A DNA stretch of 64,000 nucleotides from Trebouxia sp. TZW2008 (Eukaryota; Chlorophyta; Trebouxiophyceae; Trebouxiales; Trebouxiaceae), in assembly GCA_002118135.1 (NCBI GenBank), contig BDIU01000089.1, forward strand, positions 124,001-188,000. Reading direction: 5' to 3'. The first letter of the stretch is position 1. Each line of letters starts with the position of its first letter. The notes beneath the pieces are model-generated. The model saw nothing but the letters and a program-made list of their open reading frames with translations, was not told the origin of the DNA and ran no database searches. Shown here in pieces: positions 1 to 12,739 of the stretch. A program made the position numbers and the translations under genes.

Positions 1-320
1 GATGTGCAGCTGTATCTAAACCTTCTGTAGATGTGTGCAGACCTGCCAGAAAATCACGTTTGCATTGCTTCGCACACAGCTGTGGCCAGTATGCATACTT
101 TGACAGATTGCATGCACGCACACATTTGCACAAACAAACAGGACTTGTGTGCGTGTTCCATCTGCTGCAATGTCGTTGCTGATGCAGCAGTTCAATGGCT
201 AGAACAACAATGGTCAGAAGGGAAATGGCCAGAAACAGGTGAAGGGCTTGAGTGGCAAATTTGACTGCAACTGGTGGTGCTACATTTGCCAGGTCATAGG
301 CCATCAGGCTGGAGCAGACT

Positions 321-447
321 GAAATCTGACTAGACCAAGAGAGTACAATATGTCACAGTTGACTGTGTCACAGCAATCTCTGCCCAAATTCATATCAAAG
401 TTGCTATAGCAACACCAATAGTCCTCTCTTAGTCTAGTCAGATTTCC
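321..447. repeat. Short foldback (MITE-like) element
   Basis: About 25 bases starting GAAATCTGACTAGAC return as an inverted copy at 423-447 with one mismatch. The ~75-base centre holds smaller palindromes (GTTGCTATAGCAAC). This is the shape of a small non-autonomous inverted-repeat element. No target-site duplication was established. The rest of 1-700 shows no gene I can support. Confidence 0.5.
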
Positions 448-705
448 AGAATGCACTTGAAGAGACATTGGGTCAGCATTTGCGCACGCCGTTGACATGC
501 CAGTCACAGAGTCTTTGTGGTGGTAGAGCTTCTTGCAAACGTCGCATGTTGAAGGAGCATTGCAGGCAGTCTCTGCCTGCTAATGTACCTGCATTCTACA
601 TTTTGCACGATGCATTCAGCTATGTCAAGAACTGCCTGCATGCTGCTCCCCAACAAGTGACATCCATTCTCTTGTCAATAGCAAAAGCAAGCATGGCCTT
701 TGGCT

Positions 706-1075
706 GCTCAAGTTGACGGGGCTTGCATTGCTTGCACTTGAACACAGCTCGCAAGAACGAACCAGGGCTGTGGTGCTTGCAGCTGACCACAGTGGTGAGG
801 AGGTTGCAAGCCACATTTGGCAGCACTCTGGCAGCACTTTCTGATTTCTGCAGTTAAGAATGCCCAGGATTGAAGAAACAAATAATTAACTTGACCTTCT
901 GATATGCGCATTGCTGGAAGTAGGCATTCCATATCAATCACGCCTCTCTGCTGCTCAAGCTGACTATAGGTCGGTGCTTGCAGCTGAACACAGCGGTAAG
1001 GAGGTCGGAAAACACTGTTGGCGGCACACCAGGCGTTTTGGGGCCTGAGGGATCCTTCCAAACCTTGCTGCTCAA
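706..1075 (+). repeat. Two decaying copies of the start of the exon at 1136
   Basis: The block around the acceptor of the 1136 exon (GGTGCTTGCAG plus the following ~60-90 coding bases) recurs near 771 and 972, spaced about 200 and 155 bases from the next copy. Only the copy at 1126 runs into an open exon with a usable donor. The outer two have base changes and look non-coding. Confidence 0.65.
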
Positions 1076-1135
1076 GCTGACATCAACTGTGGTGTTTGCT
1101 GATCACAGCTTGCAAGAGATGACTGGTGCTTGCAG

Positions 1136-4100
1136 TTGAACACAGCAGTCAGGAGGTTGGAAACCACTTTTGGCGGCACACCAGGCATTTTGGGGCCTGA
1201 AGGGTCCTTCCAGGATCTGCTGCGGCTTGTCATTGCAGCTGCCTACAGTGAGGCTCTGCACAAGAACCGCCTGAAGGCTGTAGACAAGTATGAGGACTTC
1301 CTCGAAGCACACAGATACAGCCCAGGTCAGTCACTATTCAGCCTGCTTGCTCTAGCTGCCATGCGTTATGAACCATCCTTGTGTGAAATGTCATGTTGAA
1401 ATATCTTCTGTACAAATGTAATTGGCCCATCGTGGTTTGTGACGCCTTGTATGATGACACTGTGCTGCAATTTGGCAGGTAGTTGCACGAATTGCTCACC
1501 TTGACAACCTGCTGTGTTTGGTGGAGATTAGCCAAAGCTTTGTGCTTCCAATTCCTGGCCGTCAAAATGTGCATGCATCACAGCACCGTACTTTGCTAGT
1601 CTACGCAATTGTTCTACATTTGCCTGCTGAGATAGCTATGCAATGCAATATGAGCTTGTCTGCTGCACACAATGACAGAAATGGGCCCCACACCTGCAGC
1701 GCTGCATACTGACATTCCTGCATTGTCGCAAGACCCCACAGCAAGCTAGTTTGTCATGGGCAGCACAAGCCAGGGCGCGGCCAAGCCATCAGAGCTCTCA
1801 AGGGCTTCGCTACTCAGTCAGACAATTCTCAAGCGCCACAAATTGTCAGCTTGCTGTCATGTGAATGACTCACCTGCCACACAGGCTCTCTCAGGGGCCA
1901 AATCGCACACCCAGCTGTAATGCAGGCTTGGGGTCAGCAATAATGGCTACTTGCTAATTTGGATTTTCATAAGCAGCAGTCATCAGCAGCAGCCATTGCC
2001 AGCTGACTTGACTTGCCTGTTACCTTCCTTGCTATCACAGCAACCTTGCAAGGGCATCCTCATAGGCAAGCTGGTTTGCAGGGCTGGCATCAGCAGCAAC
2101 AGCCATTCTGCCAGACATTGTGGGAGCAGCAGGACGACAGCCAGAGCCTGAGGCACAGGCCAAGGCAGAGGCTAATGTGGTACTGCGGCAGTACTATCCA
2201 TCACTTGCAAGACAAAGCGTATTTTTCAGGCCTGGTAAAAGCAGCGACAGCAATCTTGCCAGACATAGTGGAGATAGCAGGACATGAGCCAGACCCTGAA
2301 ACACAGGCCAAGGCAGAGTCTAGTGTCTTGCCCGACTTTGCAGAATGGAGAACAATGATCAGCTATCACCATGTCCTGACAGCAATGTTTTCTGCAGGGT
2401 TGGTGAAAGCGGTCACAGCAATCTTGCCAGACATTGTGGAAATAGCAGGACGGCAGCCAGACCCCAAAGCACAGGCCAAAGCAGAAGCAAGTGTGATGGT
2501 AAGGCAGCAGAAGTCCATTCACCACCCCACAAGTGCCAATGATGACGATTACATGGGAAACAGGAAAGAGAGGTATGACACATATGGATATGCAATGGCA
2601 TGTGTGGAAATCGTTTGTCATGCATAGCATGGCTCAGAATGATGTCAGCTGCAATTCAGTGCAGATACTCCCAGATTCTTAGGTGTTTGACCGCTTGCAA
2701 TTCATGTCACAGGGCACCTATCAAGCAGGTCGGCATGCCATGCGCTATTATAGTTTAGCAGAGGTTGCTCTTGTTGAGAAGGTGCAAATCATGACTGGCA
2801 GCCAAATCGTCACATCATGGTTGACAGGTCACCAACACATAGCTGATACCAGGCCGTGCAGTGCTGATTTGTCATGTCTCATTTCACACTGCATGCCAAT
2901 CTGCACACGTACCCAGCAGCAAGCCAGCATTGGTTTCTTCATTTCATATAGCATTTGTAGTGACGGCTGATTTGACTAGCATGCGCGTTTTGACACAAAA
3001 CCACAATTATCAAATATATGCAGCTGGCCGTGTCTACTCAAGCTGCCAAACTGTACACAAATCTCCATATTGGCATACTGGCAGCCTACAATCCTCCTTT
3101 CAGCTGTGGCACCCTGGTTGCAAAGTGCTGCATGCGCATCCTACTCAGCTGCATGAGCTACTGGCTATGACAGCCATGTGCTTGATCACGTACTCTAGCT
3201 GTCAGCTAACTGCTTGAGTGTTTGGATTTGATTGCTGTGCAAATATTCATGTCCTGCAGCTGACAGCTCATTGCATCACTTTTAGGCTTCAACAGCTGTG
3301 TTATTGGTCATTACTTGTAGCTCACAGCCCACTGCAACAATGAGCAGCTTTGACTGCTGTGCAAATGTTCATGGACTGTACATTACAGCTCATTGCATGA
3401 GTCATTGTCTTCAAAAGCTGTGCAATTGTCCATTGCCTGTAGCTCACAGGTTCATGCAGGTCAGTATCCAGCAGGCACCACAACTTAGTGTGCACCCAAG
3501 ACTGGAGACTGGGATTGCCCAGAATTCAGCCAACACCACTTTGTCAGGAGAAAGCACTGCTTCAATAGCTGTGCAATTATTGATTGCCTGTAGCTCACAG
3601 CTCACACATTCATGCAGGTCAATATCCAGAAGGGATTCTGTGCGCACGGCTGACTTTGAGATTGAACCAAAGTACGGAGATTGGGATTGCCCCGAGTGCA
3701 GCCAGCACAACTTTGCCAAGAGGACAGACTGCTTCAAGTGCGGGGCTCCAAGAGGGTAAGTTGAAACAAAGCCTTGAGATTGGACTTCCCCAGAGTTCAG
3801 CCAACACAAGTTTGCCAGGAAGACGCACTGCTTCAACAGCTGTGCAATTGTTGATTGCCTGTAGCTCACGGCTCACATGTGGGTGGAGGTCAATATCCTG
3901 AAGGTATCACAACTTTGCGCGTACGGCTGGCTCTGAGGTCGCACCCAAGTCTGGAGATTGAAACTGCCGAGAGTGCAGCCAACATAACTTTGTCAGGAGG
4001 ACGGACTGCTTCAATAGCTGTGCAATTGTTGGTTGCCTACAGCTCACAGCTGACATGTTGATGCAGCTTGCTGTCCAGACGAGATTTTGTGCCCGCAGCT

Positions 4101-7100
4101 GACTCTGAGGTTGAACCAAAGCCTAGAGATTTAAATTGCCCAGAGTGTAGCCAACACAACTTTGTCAGGAGGATGGACTGCTTCAATAGCTGTGCAATTG
4201 TTGGTTGCCTATAGCTCACAGCTGACATGTTGATGCAGCTTGCTGTCCAGAAGAGGTTTTGTGCCCGCAGCTGACTCTGAGGTTGAACCAAAGCCTAGAG
4301 ATTTAAATTGCCCAGAGTGTAGCCAACACAACTTTGTCAGGAGGATGGACTGCTTCAATAGCTGTGCAATTGTTGACTGCTTGTAGCTTACAGCTCACAC
4401 GTTTATGCAGGTCAATATTCAGAAGGGATTTTGTGCGTACGGCTGACTCTGAGGTTGAACCAAAGCTTGGAGATTGGAATTGCCCAGACTGTAGCCAACA
4501 TAACTTTGTCAGGAGAACGTACTGCTTCAAAAGCTGTGCAATTGTTGTTTCCCTATAGCTCACAGCTCACATGTTGATACAGGCAGCTATCCAGAGAGGA
4601 CTTCAGCCTTATGCGTTCGGCTGACCCTGAGGTTGAACCAAAGCCTGGAGATTGGAATTGCCCAGAATGTCGCCAGCACAACTTTGCCAGGAGGACAGAC
4701 TGCTTCAAATGCGGGGCCTCACGAGTGTGAGTTGCCCTCACAACCAGCTCTTGAGTTTGCCACTGCTTGTACACACTACAACTCATCATGCGCCAGCATG
4801 CTTGTTGAGTTTTGATGCCCCTTCTAGGCATGTACAGAAAAAAGTGAAAAAACATCTCTGCAACCCTGCTTGGTGCATACCGACGCACTGAACAACTGCC
4901 AGACAAATCTGTGCAAATGCAACTCATAACATCAAGTGTGTCAGGATAATGCGACTGACATGGCCGGCGCTGCACACAGTACAGCCTGCTTTGAGAAACA
5001 TCACTCCCGCTCACCCTGAGAGTAACGCTTTTGCCACAATTGCTGACCAACAGTAGCGTCTGTGCATTTGCGGTGTCCATGCAATGACCCCAGGTGCAGC
5101 TGTCACCTTTGGAAGCACAGTCACGGTAGTGTGCGATTTCAGCTATGCCACGCTAAACCCACCTACACCACAAGATGCATGAACTCAAGGCTGGCTGTGC
5201 TGTGAAGAAATACACTGATGTCACTGCGGCCTTGGAACTGTTGTGGTCTCAAGAGCCATGTTGCCCTTGCTGTATCCACTTGCTGTCAGCGCCTGCCCCT
5301 TTCGTTACGCACAGCCTTGAAGACAGCTCATGCTGGCTGTATGACCTGGACAGTGCTGCTGCAAAACAAGCAAAAGATGTTTTGCAAGGTGCAACTGTTT
5401 CTGCATACTTGATTTTGCTGCTGCTGCTGCTGCTGCGGCTGCTGCTGCTGCTGCTGCTGCTGCTCATCGTTGTCAACAGCCTGTACATGAACACATTAGC
5501 TGCTTGCTGCCATAACCGTATTTATTTGGGGAAGTGTGCATTCTCTTGGACGCAGTGCGTATCAATGCTCTATACACACCACTTATGCTGACGCAGAAAT
5601 GTGTGCTGCTATTGCAGTAATGAAGCAGCATTGTATGGTAGCAACGGCGCAGAGCCCCGCCGCTCAGATGGGCGAAGCTCATCCAGCAAGTTTGACAGTG
5701 ACTCAGAGTCCTTCTCAGGCAAGCGAGGCAGGTCTGACAACTTCCTTGATGACTCAGACTCGTTCTCAGACAGACGGGGCAACAGGCGCCAAAGCAGCAG
5801 GTCTGACGATGCAGAAGAGTTGGAAGGTGTGTTTCAATACACAACACTGAAAGTCACTGCTTCTCAGCCGTACTCAGCCTTGTACTGTCATGAGTTGCTA
5901 AATGAAGGCGGAGGGGTAGATTCAGCCAAATGGTGGCCGAGCAGCAGGTTTGACAATGCAAAGGATATGGAAGGTGTGTATCAGCTTACTGCACTTGAAG
6001 TTCTTGCTTCACTGGTGGTACATGATGGCCCTCGCGCGATGCACAAGATCCTGCCGGCTGGCAGCAGTGCAGCAGTATAGGGAATGGAAGTTGTGTTTCC
6101 ATACGCTGCACTGCAACTCAATGCTTCTCAGCTGGTACATGCTGTCTCTTGTTTGTGATTTGCCAATTGGTGGCAGAGCGGCTAATCTAGCGCTGCACAG
6201 GACACGCCTGAAGGTCTTTCTCTGTATACTGCCCTGCATGGTTTTGCTTCACAGCTGCCTAATGTTTGTATTGTCATGTTTTGCCAAATGAGTGCGGATC
6301 AGTAGGTTCAGCAATGCAGAGGACATGGAAGTTGTGTGTCAGCTCATTGCACTCGAAAGTCCATACTGTTGGTGGGGCATGTTGCCTCTCATGCATTGCT
6401 CAAGATTCTGCTGACCAATGGCAGAGCAGCAGCTTCACCAATGCAGAGGACATGCCTAAAGCTGTGTATTTAGACACTGCAAGACAGTGTTGCTTAAGTG
6501 CTCTGCATTGGCCCTCAGGTACAGTCTGGCAGAGCTGCTGAATGGCTGCAGAGCAACAGGTTCAGCCATGCATAACGCGTGTATCTGCACCCTCCCTTGA
6601 ACGTTCATGCTCCACAGCTGCTGCTTTTTGGCTCTGCATGGTGACAGTTCCAAGAGCAGCAATTCTTGATGTGTCTCACAGGTGACTGGGACTGCCCAGA
6701 ATGCGGCACAGACAACTTTGCGCGGCGTTCACGGTGTTTCAAGTGCGGACGGCCAAGGGCCAAGGCAGGAGCAGCTGTAGAGGGGCAGCGGCCGGGTGAC
6801 TGGACCTGCCCTCAGTGCACTGCCAACAACTTCTCACGCCGTACTGAATGCTTCCGCTGCAATACTCCCAAGTAAGTGATCTGTTCTGCTGTAGTGTGTC
6901 ACAGTCAGTTTTCTCTGCTGCTTTCAGGCACTCAAGTGAGCTTTGTGCTATTGATCTTGTTGCTGTAATGCACCAATGCGCATGATCTGGTATTCCTGCC
7001 AACAACTTCTCACGCTGCACTGAATGCTTCCGCTGCAGTACTCCCAAGTAAGTGATGTGTTCTGCTGTAGTGCATCACAGTCAGTTCATTGTGTTGCTGT

Positions 7101-9865
7101 CATGCACTGAACTAATTTCTGTTCTATAGATGGTGCCGTTGTTATGCATCAACATAAATGATATGGTATTCCTGCCAACCACTTCTCACGCCGCACCAAA
7201 TGCTTCCGCGGCAGCACTCCCAAGCAAGTGGTCCTTGCTGCTATAGTACATCATAGCAACTTCTCTCTTCTGCTGTAAAGCACCCCAGAGAGTGGTCTAA
7301 CGTTTCTTCTGACCTGCCCTGAGTGCGCTACCAACAGTCGAGTGTGTGCAGGCCTGAGGATCAGGGATACAGAGCTCAGAGCGTATCGTCCATAACGCAT
7401 TGTATGCTGAGGTATTGCGTGCCGTAATTCACTGGTGTGAATGTGTGCAGGGCTCAGGATCAGGGGTGCAGAGCTCAGAGCATTGTGCATTCTACAATGC
7501 ACACTACCTTTCGGCATTTCTTACCCTCAGACAATTCGGTACTGTGTATGACGCATTATGGGTTCACTATAATGCACGGTGGTTCACTGGTGTGAGTGTG
7601 GGCAGCCCAGACAATCAGGGGTACACCACTCAATGTGTAGCGTATACAATGCATCGTGCATCAAATATGATGTATGGTAAATGAATGGAATTGAGTGTGT
7701 GCAGGCCTGAGGATCAGGGGTACAGAGCTCAGAGCAGGCGCGACAGCTTTGCCAGTAGCTTTGGTGGTCAGCCCAGCTTTCAGGCCAAACCAGGTGAGCT
7801 TTCCTGAATGGGCTGACAGTAATTTCTCTCCATAGTGACTGCTGTGGTGATGTCACAATCTGTCGTTGTCCTGTGTTGTCCTTACTCAGAGGGTTCACTG
7901 CATTTCATTTACCTTGTCCCTATGTTCAGAATGTCCTTGTATCAAGTGTACTTGGAAGGAGACCTTACTGCATTGCTTACATCAGGCAACATTGATTGTT
8001 CATGAAGCAGTGCCGCAGGATATTCTCTCCCCTTTGGTCACAACAGGCCGCCGCTGTGGGTATGTATAACAGGCTTGCATGCTTTCTCTTGTGCTTTGCA
8101 TCGCCACTGGAACCCTTCGTTTGGCCTGCTTTTGCTGCTGTCTATTGCGTAGTCAAATGCAAGTACGATTTGTGGCATTTGCTACTCATGCACACGTTAC
8201 AATGTTCGTGTAGCGTGGTTTGGCACCTGGGCTGTATGCATAGATGACAATGTGGCCAAAGCACTGGCTTGATTGACTTGACACGTTTGCTTGGGTTTAT
8301 GATTGCATGGCAACTTCATTGGCTTGAACACATGTGCATGTCTGTTTAGCTTGTCAACAGACGTGGCGTGAGCATTGTGTGTGTTGCAGGCGACTGGGAC
8401 TGCAAAGCCTGTGGAACATCAAACTTCGCAAGAAGGACTGAATGCTTCAAGTGCGGCGCTTCAAAGTGAGTGCACCCGCCCTTGCCTTTTCTGCTTCTAC
8501 AGGACACATCAAGCGCTCTTCTGTATTTCTACATCCACTGTTGCACCCCAGCCAGCAATGATACCATTCTCATGCAGCAGGACTGAGTGTTTTTGGTTCA
8601 AAGTGAGTGCACCTGGCCCCCTCTTTCTACCCCCACACAGGACATTCCACACTCAAATTGTGTTTCTACACTCACTTTGCACATCAGTCGGCAGGGATAT
8701 AATGTCGCATGTAGTGATTGCACACCTTAAATCATGCATGCTAGCATAAGGCTACACACTCGCGGTGAGTTCTGGAGACATTAGTCATTGTTTACATAAG
8801 GAGTGTTGCAACAGAAAGAAGACATAGCTGTGCCATCAGTCATCAGTTTTCTGGTATCTTGTATAGCATGCAAGTGAGGCAAATGCAACATCCTTGGCAG
8901 AATGTATGCATGGGCAGCTGTTGACTGTCTTGTTTCAGCAACACTTGACAGCAGTATCTGCTGTTATTCAAGCTGTTGACTGCCCTGTGTGATTTTCAAG
9001 GAGTTTTCATTAACTTGCAGCCTTTTTATCAGGACAAATCTATAGGCATCAAGCTGTTCAGTTGCGTCTGTTGGGAATCAGCAGAATGTCCTGCTGACTT
9101 GCTTTGCAGTCTTTGTTGTTATGCTGACCATGACTCTTGCCAACAACCAAGAACTGCTGCTGATGACCGGCAGCAACAGCACAGCCACCAATCCCCAAAA
9201 ATCAGTTATAGCTTCAGCTGCAGACCATGCCCGACCTCAGTGTTGTGACAGATTCTGGCATTTTGAAAATTCTGGCGGTGCTACGCCACTGACTATGTTA
9301 CATCAGGGACACCCTTGAGTTAAAATCCCAACCAATGACTAATCGGCTGTGGTGTTGCAGGAGTGGCAGTAGTAGGGAAGCATCAGGCAGAAGTGCAAGC
9401 AAGGTGTTTGACAACAAGCAGGAAGCAGATTCCTGGTTTGATGCTGACGAGGATCTTGATGACAGCCCTAGCTCCTCTTGGGACCCTAGAAGCAGCCTGG
9501 GGTCTGGACAGAGGTCAAGTAGTGCCAGGGGCGGCAGGGGTCAAGGGGGGTCAAGAGGGGGCTCTAGGCGGGGTTCATCAGACTGGGAGAGAGCAGGTCC
9601 AGTAGACAGCAGGAGGGATTCAGGCAGATCATCCTACCGAGATCAGGGGTCATCCAGGCGGGGGGGTTCATCCAGCCGAGGGGGGTCATCTGGTCGGGGC
9701 GGCAGGGGTTTTGACAGCCCTAGAGGCGGCAGAAGTCCCAGGGATGGCAGAAGCTACTCAGGGTACTCACGAGGGAAAGATTTGTCGGGCAAGTCATTTG
9801 GTAAAAAAGAGAGCAGCACCTTCTCGGAGCAAAGCTTTGGTGGAGAGTGGGGGGACCTTGAGTAG
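1136..9865 (+). CDS. RanBP2-type zinc-finger protein, VAR3/OZ1-like (5' end not resolved)
   Basis: Supported exons: 1136-1325, 2398-2498 (alternative or additional copy 2082-2179), 3618-3755, 4583-4726, 5618-5826, 6682-6871, 7705-7793, 8390-8465, 9361-9865. Candidate pieces are 1483 to ~1505 and 2683-2781. From 3618 on, all junction phases agree. The product has five RBZ zinc fingers of the form GDWxCxxC..NF.RRxxCFxC: one each in the 3618, 4583 and 8390 exons, two in 6682. Ser/Asp/Arg-rich linkers separate them and the C-terminus is RGG/SR-rich, ending FGGEWGDLE. RBZ fingers bind single-stranded RNA or proteins. Plant VAR3/OZ1 proteins with such fingers act in plastid development and RNA editing, so an organelle RNA role is inferred, not shown. 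The N-terminal half (motif ILPDIVEIAGRQPDP) matches no domain I can name. The start codon and any transit peptide were not found, and the join from 2498 to 3618 is incomplete. Confidence 0.75.
2082..2329 (+). repeat. Two upstream copies of the 2398-2498 exon
   Basis: The exon at 2398-2498 has full-length relatives at 2082-2179 and 2230-2329. The first keeps an acceptor, an open 32-codon frame in the same phase and a GT after its last codon, so it could still be spliced. The second keeps its acceptor and an open frame, but the donor has become a TTG codon. Confidence 0.75.
3290..4740 (+). repeat. Tandem array of RBZ zinc-finger exons, mostly broken
   Basis: A unit of roughly 150-180 bases, made of intron (TGTAGCTCACAGCTCAC), acceptor and finger exon, repeats about eight times. 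Only the copies at 3618-3755 and 4583-4726 keep all four zinc cysteines and a donor. In the others the second cysteine pair is replaced by a shared run ending GCTGTGCAATTGTT, so the finger is cut and fused to intron sequence. Confidence 0.8.
5416..5464 (+). repeat. (GCT)n microsatellite
   Basis: About 16 trinucleotide units with one interruption, inside an intron of the zinc-finger gene. Confidence 0.95.
5930..6640 (+). repeat. Copies of the 3' end of exon 5618-5826
   Basis: The end of the exon (AGCAGGTCTGACGATGCAGA followed by the GAAG/GTGTGT donor region) recurs in altered form near 5945, 6070, 6310 and 6430, with a weaker copy after 6540. All lie downstream of the exon and carry substitutions or lost donors. 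Confidence 0.7.
6990..7640 (+). repeat. Copies of a finger-exon end and of the next exon's start
   Basis: The 3' end of the two-finger exon (NNFSRRTECFRCNTPK plus GTAAGT) recurs near 6995 and 7172, the second with a Cys codon lost. The start of the 7705 exon (TGCAGGCCTGAGGATCAGG) recurs near 7345, 7440 and 7590. Thus end copies follow the upstream exon and start copies precede the downstream exon within one intron. Confidence 0.8.
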
Positions 9866-10956
9866 GACTTGCAGATGCATGTGCTGTTCAGACACACAGC
9901 AGCCAATTCACGTAGCTGGGCCTTTTTTGGGTCGTAAAGCAGAACTCCCAATTCTTGTGCTAGGCACAGTTCCCCTGCGACATTTTAGCATGTGCAGCTA
10001 GACGAGACCATTCAAAGTCAGGCTGGTTGATTTTGCATGTATGTGTGCACATGAAAGTCTCGGCAACTTATTGAGTCTGCCTGAAGCTATCTTTGTCATG
10101 ACGTATTGCGCAGCATTTGAGCACCGTTTTGTTGCATTTTGCGTCCTTGTTCATGTCATTAGCAGTCGTTAGAACAGTGGCTGCGATACATATGGTCACC
10201 ATGTTCACCAACGCGAAACTTACAGTTTGACCATATATGTATATGGTTATATGACATCCAGCATGCTGAATATATATGGACTGCTGCAGGAAGCATATAT
10301 GCATATGCATTAATGACACCATGTATGCATGCACCCAGCAAGCTGGATCAGCATGACCTTGAGGGCAATCACTTGCCAGCCTGACTCACCTGAACACAAG
10401 TGAAGGCAAAAGTTTGAGACGTCAAGTTACGTCAAGCTCAATATTCTAAACGAACCGACTTCTTTGCTGTGTTGTAACCGCAATTGACCTTTTTAGAAAT
10501 TTACTGCATCGCATTGCAATGCAAGCTAATCCTGAGTTCATGCAGTCCCTCAAATGATCGCTGCACTCATGCTTGATCAAGGTGATTGATCAAATGTCTG
10601 TTACGTGTGTGATCAGCTCGACCGACATGACTGACCGATCAAGGTACAAAACTGTGCTACGTGAGCTGGTGCTAACAGTATGCAGGCACGTGATGCCTGC
10701 ACATGCATCCTGAAATTTCAGTGAGTGAAAAGCATGATGCCAATGTTCGTCATGATGATAGTTGCGCGCTTCAACTTTACACTGCCTGTGCCCTGTTGCA
10801 AGGGACTGCAAGTGCACACCAGGAATAAGGCAAGACCTGCTAAGTGGCTTAAAGCAGCAACTGTAAAGCACTGCAGCTAGCAATTTGCACTGGAGCCCGA
10901 CTACAACCACGGTGCTCATCTTGATGCCAAAGCCCTGAAGGCCTGCAATTCTAGAG
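9866..10956. other. Intergenic region between convergent genes
   Basis: This 1.1-kb stretch separates the 3' ends of the zinc-finger gene (+) and the DUF4379 gene (-). It is AT-rich around 10190-10330 (ATATATG runs). No RNA gene or conserved coding stretch was recognised. Confidence 0.6.
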
Positions 10957-11919
10957 CTAGCGTCCAGCAGCAACTCTTGCATCATGACAGTACACACGGG
11001 AGTTGATTGTCTGCTGCCAAGCGCCCTGTTGTTTGTTCTGCCACCAAACTCCATGACGTGAGGAAACTGTGTAGTCATCAGGTGTTCCTGCATTGCTGCT
11101 AGGGTGCCATTCAGCAGCTACAGCTGGCCGGTGTGTTTGCAAGGAGTTGCATTTGCAAACAGCCTTGTTGGCGCAAAATGGACAGCCGCTATGCTTCCTC
11201 CCTGTTCTGCCAGCTGCTTTAGCAACCCATAGATGCTGCTGACCTGCTGGGCACTTGTCACACTTCCAGTGCACTCGTGTCATGCTGCCCAATGTCACTT
11301 CTGAGGGGAAAATTCCTGCTGCATCATTACGTTTGAAGTCCCATTCCTGTAACAGGTGGTGCTGGCATGCTGCAAAAGTTGGATGGCGCGTGTATGGTTG
11401 TCTGTCATGGCCAAGGTTGCATTTTGCACAAGCACTCGCAGCACAAACCCTGCGATGCGGTGAATCAATCCAGGCATGATTGCATACAGGACACTTCCAA
11501 TATGCCATTTGGTTTGACTGCGCATGAATCTGGTCTGCAGTACATCCATTCTTCACGACGTCCCAGTAGGGCGCCACTTCAGGAAATTTGGTTGCTAGAG
11601 AGCTGTGTTTGCAGAGCTTGTGGCCTGAGCACTGAGGGCAGCCACTGCCCCTGCTTCTTGCAACCATGCTGGCTTCCCACTCATGCAAATATCCATCTGG
11701 GCAGTCATGGCAAGCCCACCAGGCCTTGCGACGGCTGAACTTGCTGATGACAATGCTGACCAGATGTTGGTTTGCTGTAGGATGCCATTGTTGCTGCAGA
11801 TGCGGATCCAGCGCACTGATATTGGGGCCATATGATTGTGCTGGAGCCTCAGTACAGAACAGCTGACTCGAGGCACAAAACAGATGGTTCTGTGTACAGA
11901 ATCCTGCAAGGAAAGACAT
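10957..11919 (-). CDS. DUF4379 treble-clef zinc-ribbon repeat protein
   Basis: A 320-codon open frame with at least three repeats of the zinc-ribbon unit WxCxxC..H.W...R..GCPxC, each followed by a Leu/Pro spacer and a Trp-ending segment such as LLQEWDFKRN or VAAEWHPSSN. This is the DUF4379 (Pfam PF14311) pattern. Such proteins are common in algae and bacteria, and the domain is proposed to bind nucleic acid; no function is established. The frame begins next to an acceptor-like CTTTCCTTGCAG, so the true N-terminus may lie in another exon. A candidate first exon ends near 11999 at a GTGAGA donor, but its phase does not fit. The last ~35 residues diverge from copy 2 and may be read-through into an intron. 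Confidence 0.65.
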   Translation of the reverse strand: MSFLAGFCTQNHLFCASSQLFCTEAPAQSYGPNISALDPHLQQQWHPTANQHLVSIVISKFSRRKAWWACHDCPDGYLHEWEASMVARSRGSGCPQCSGHKLCKHSSLATKFPEVAPYWDVVKNGCTADQIHAQSNQMAYWKCPVCNHAWIDSPHRRVCAASACAKCNLGHDRQPYTRHPTFAACQHHLLQEWDFKRNDAAGIFPSEVTLGSMTRVHWKCDKCPAGQQHLWVAKAAGRTGRKHSGCPFCANKAVCKCNSLQTHRPAVAAEWHPSSNAGTPDDYTVSSRHGVWWQNKQQGAWQQTINSRVYCHDARVAAGR

Positions 11920-12739
11920 TTCTCATAGCAGAGCATATGCCTACACTTATGCTGGCATTGCTGTCTTTGTCACTGGAAAAATCAAACACGTGTTCTCACC
12001 TGCGCCGTGCGACTGCCATAGGCGGTGTCGTGATCTCAGCAGCTGGGCAAGATTGCGAGTGCTCCACATCTCGGGCGCTTAGACCGGCATGTCAGCATTT
12101 GACACCATGCGGTTGTTGAAATCGTGGTGGGCTGGCAGTAAGGAGCTCAGCGCTAAAGTATCTGCATCACGTTAGCGCAGAAAACGTTTGACAATTGCTT
12201 GCTACTGTTGGTTGCGGGATCGGAGCTGAAGCCCGATGGAAGCAGCTTGGCGACCAGCTCAGCATACGACGTGCCACGACCAGTTGATAAGAAGCACAAC
12301 CTAGCAAGGTTGCTTGGGGAAGTTCTAGCCAGCATGCTCTTCGCAATGGTGCATCAATTTCGGTGAAGTGGTACCCTTGTATCAAACAGAAGATGAATCG
12401 GTGCTTGTTGACTGTGTCTGTTTGAGGACATCAACCGTGTCACCCTGTCAATTGCACACACTCTGCATTGCCTTCTGATAACAGGCAAATTGTCAGCCAG
12501 ACAGGGTTTGAAGTCTCTCGATGCATCACATGAGGCTGAGACGAGGCTTTAGAGGCATTTTACCCGAAATCTAAACAAAGCAGACCAATTTGCAAGTCAA
12601 GTTATGGCAGTCCTGACACAGGAGAAATGCATGACACATGTCACTTCCGAAGCGTTTTGTGCACAAGATGCAGCTGTTTCGTCTTGCAGATTCATGTAGC
12701 CTCAAGCAACGGTAACACGCTTTTGCAATTGTGGATGCA

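Noticed and set aside
10590..11093. 167-codon minus-strand frame overlapping the DUF4379 gene
   Set aside because: No domain, different frame from the zinc-ribbon repeats, and not conserved in the second copy.
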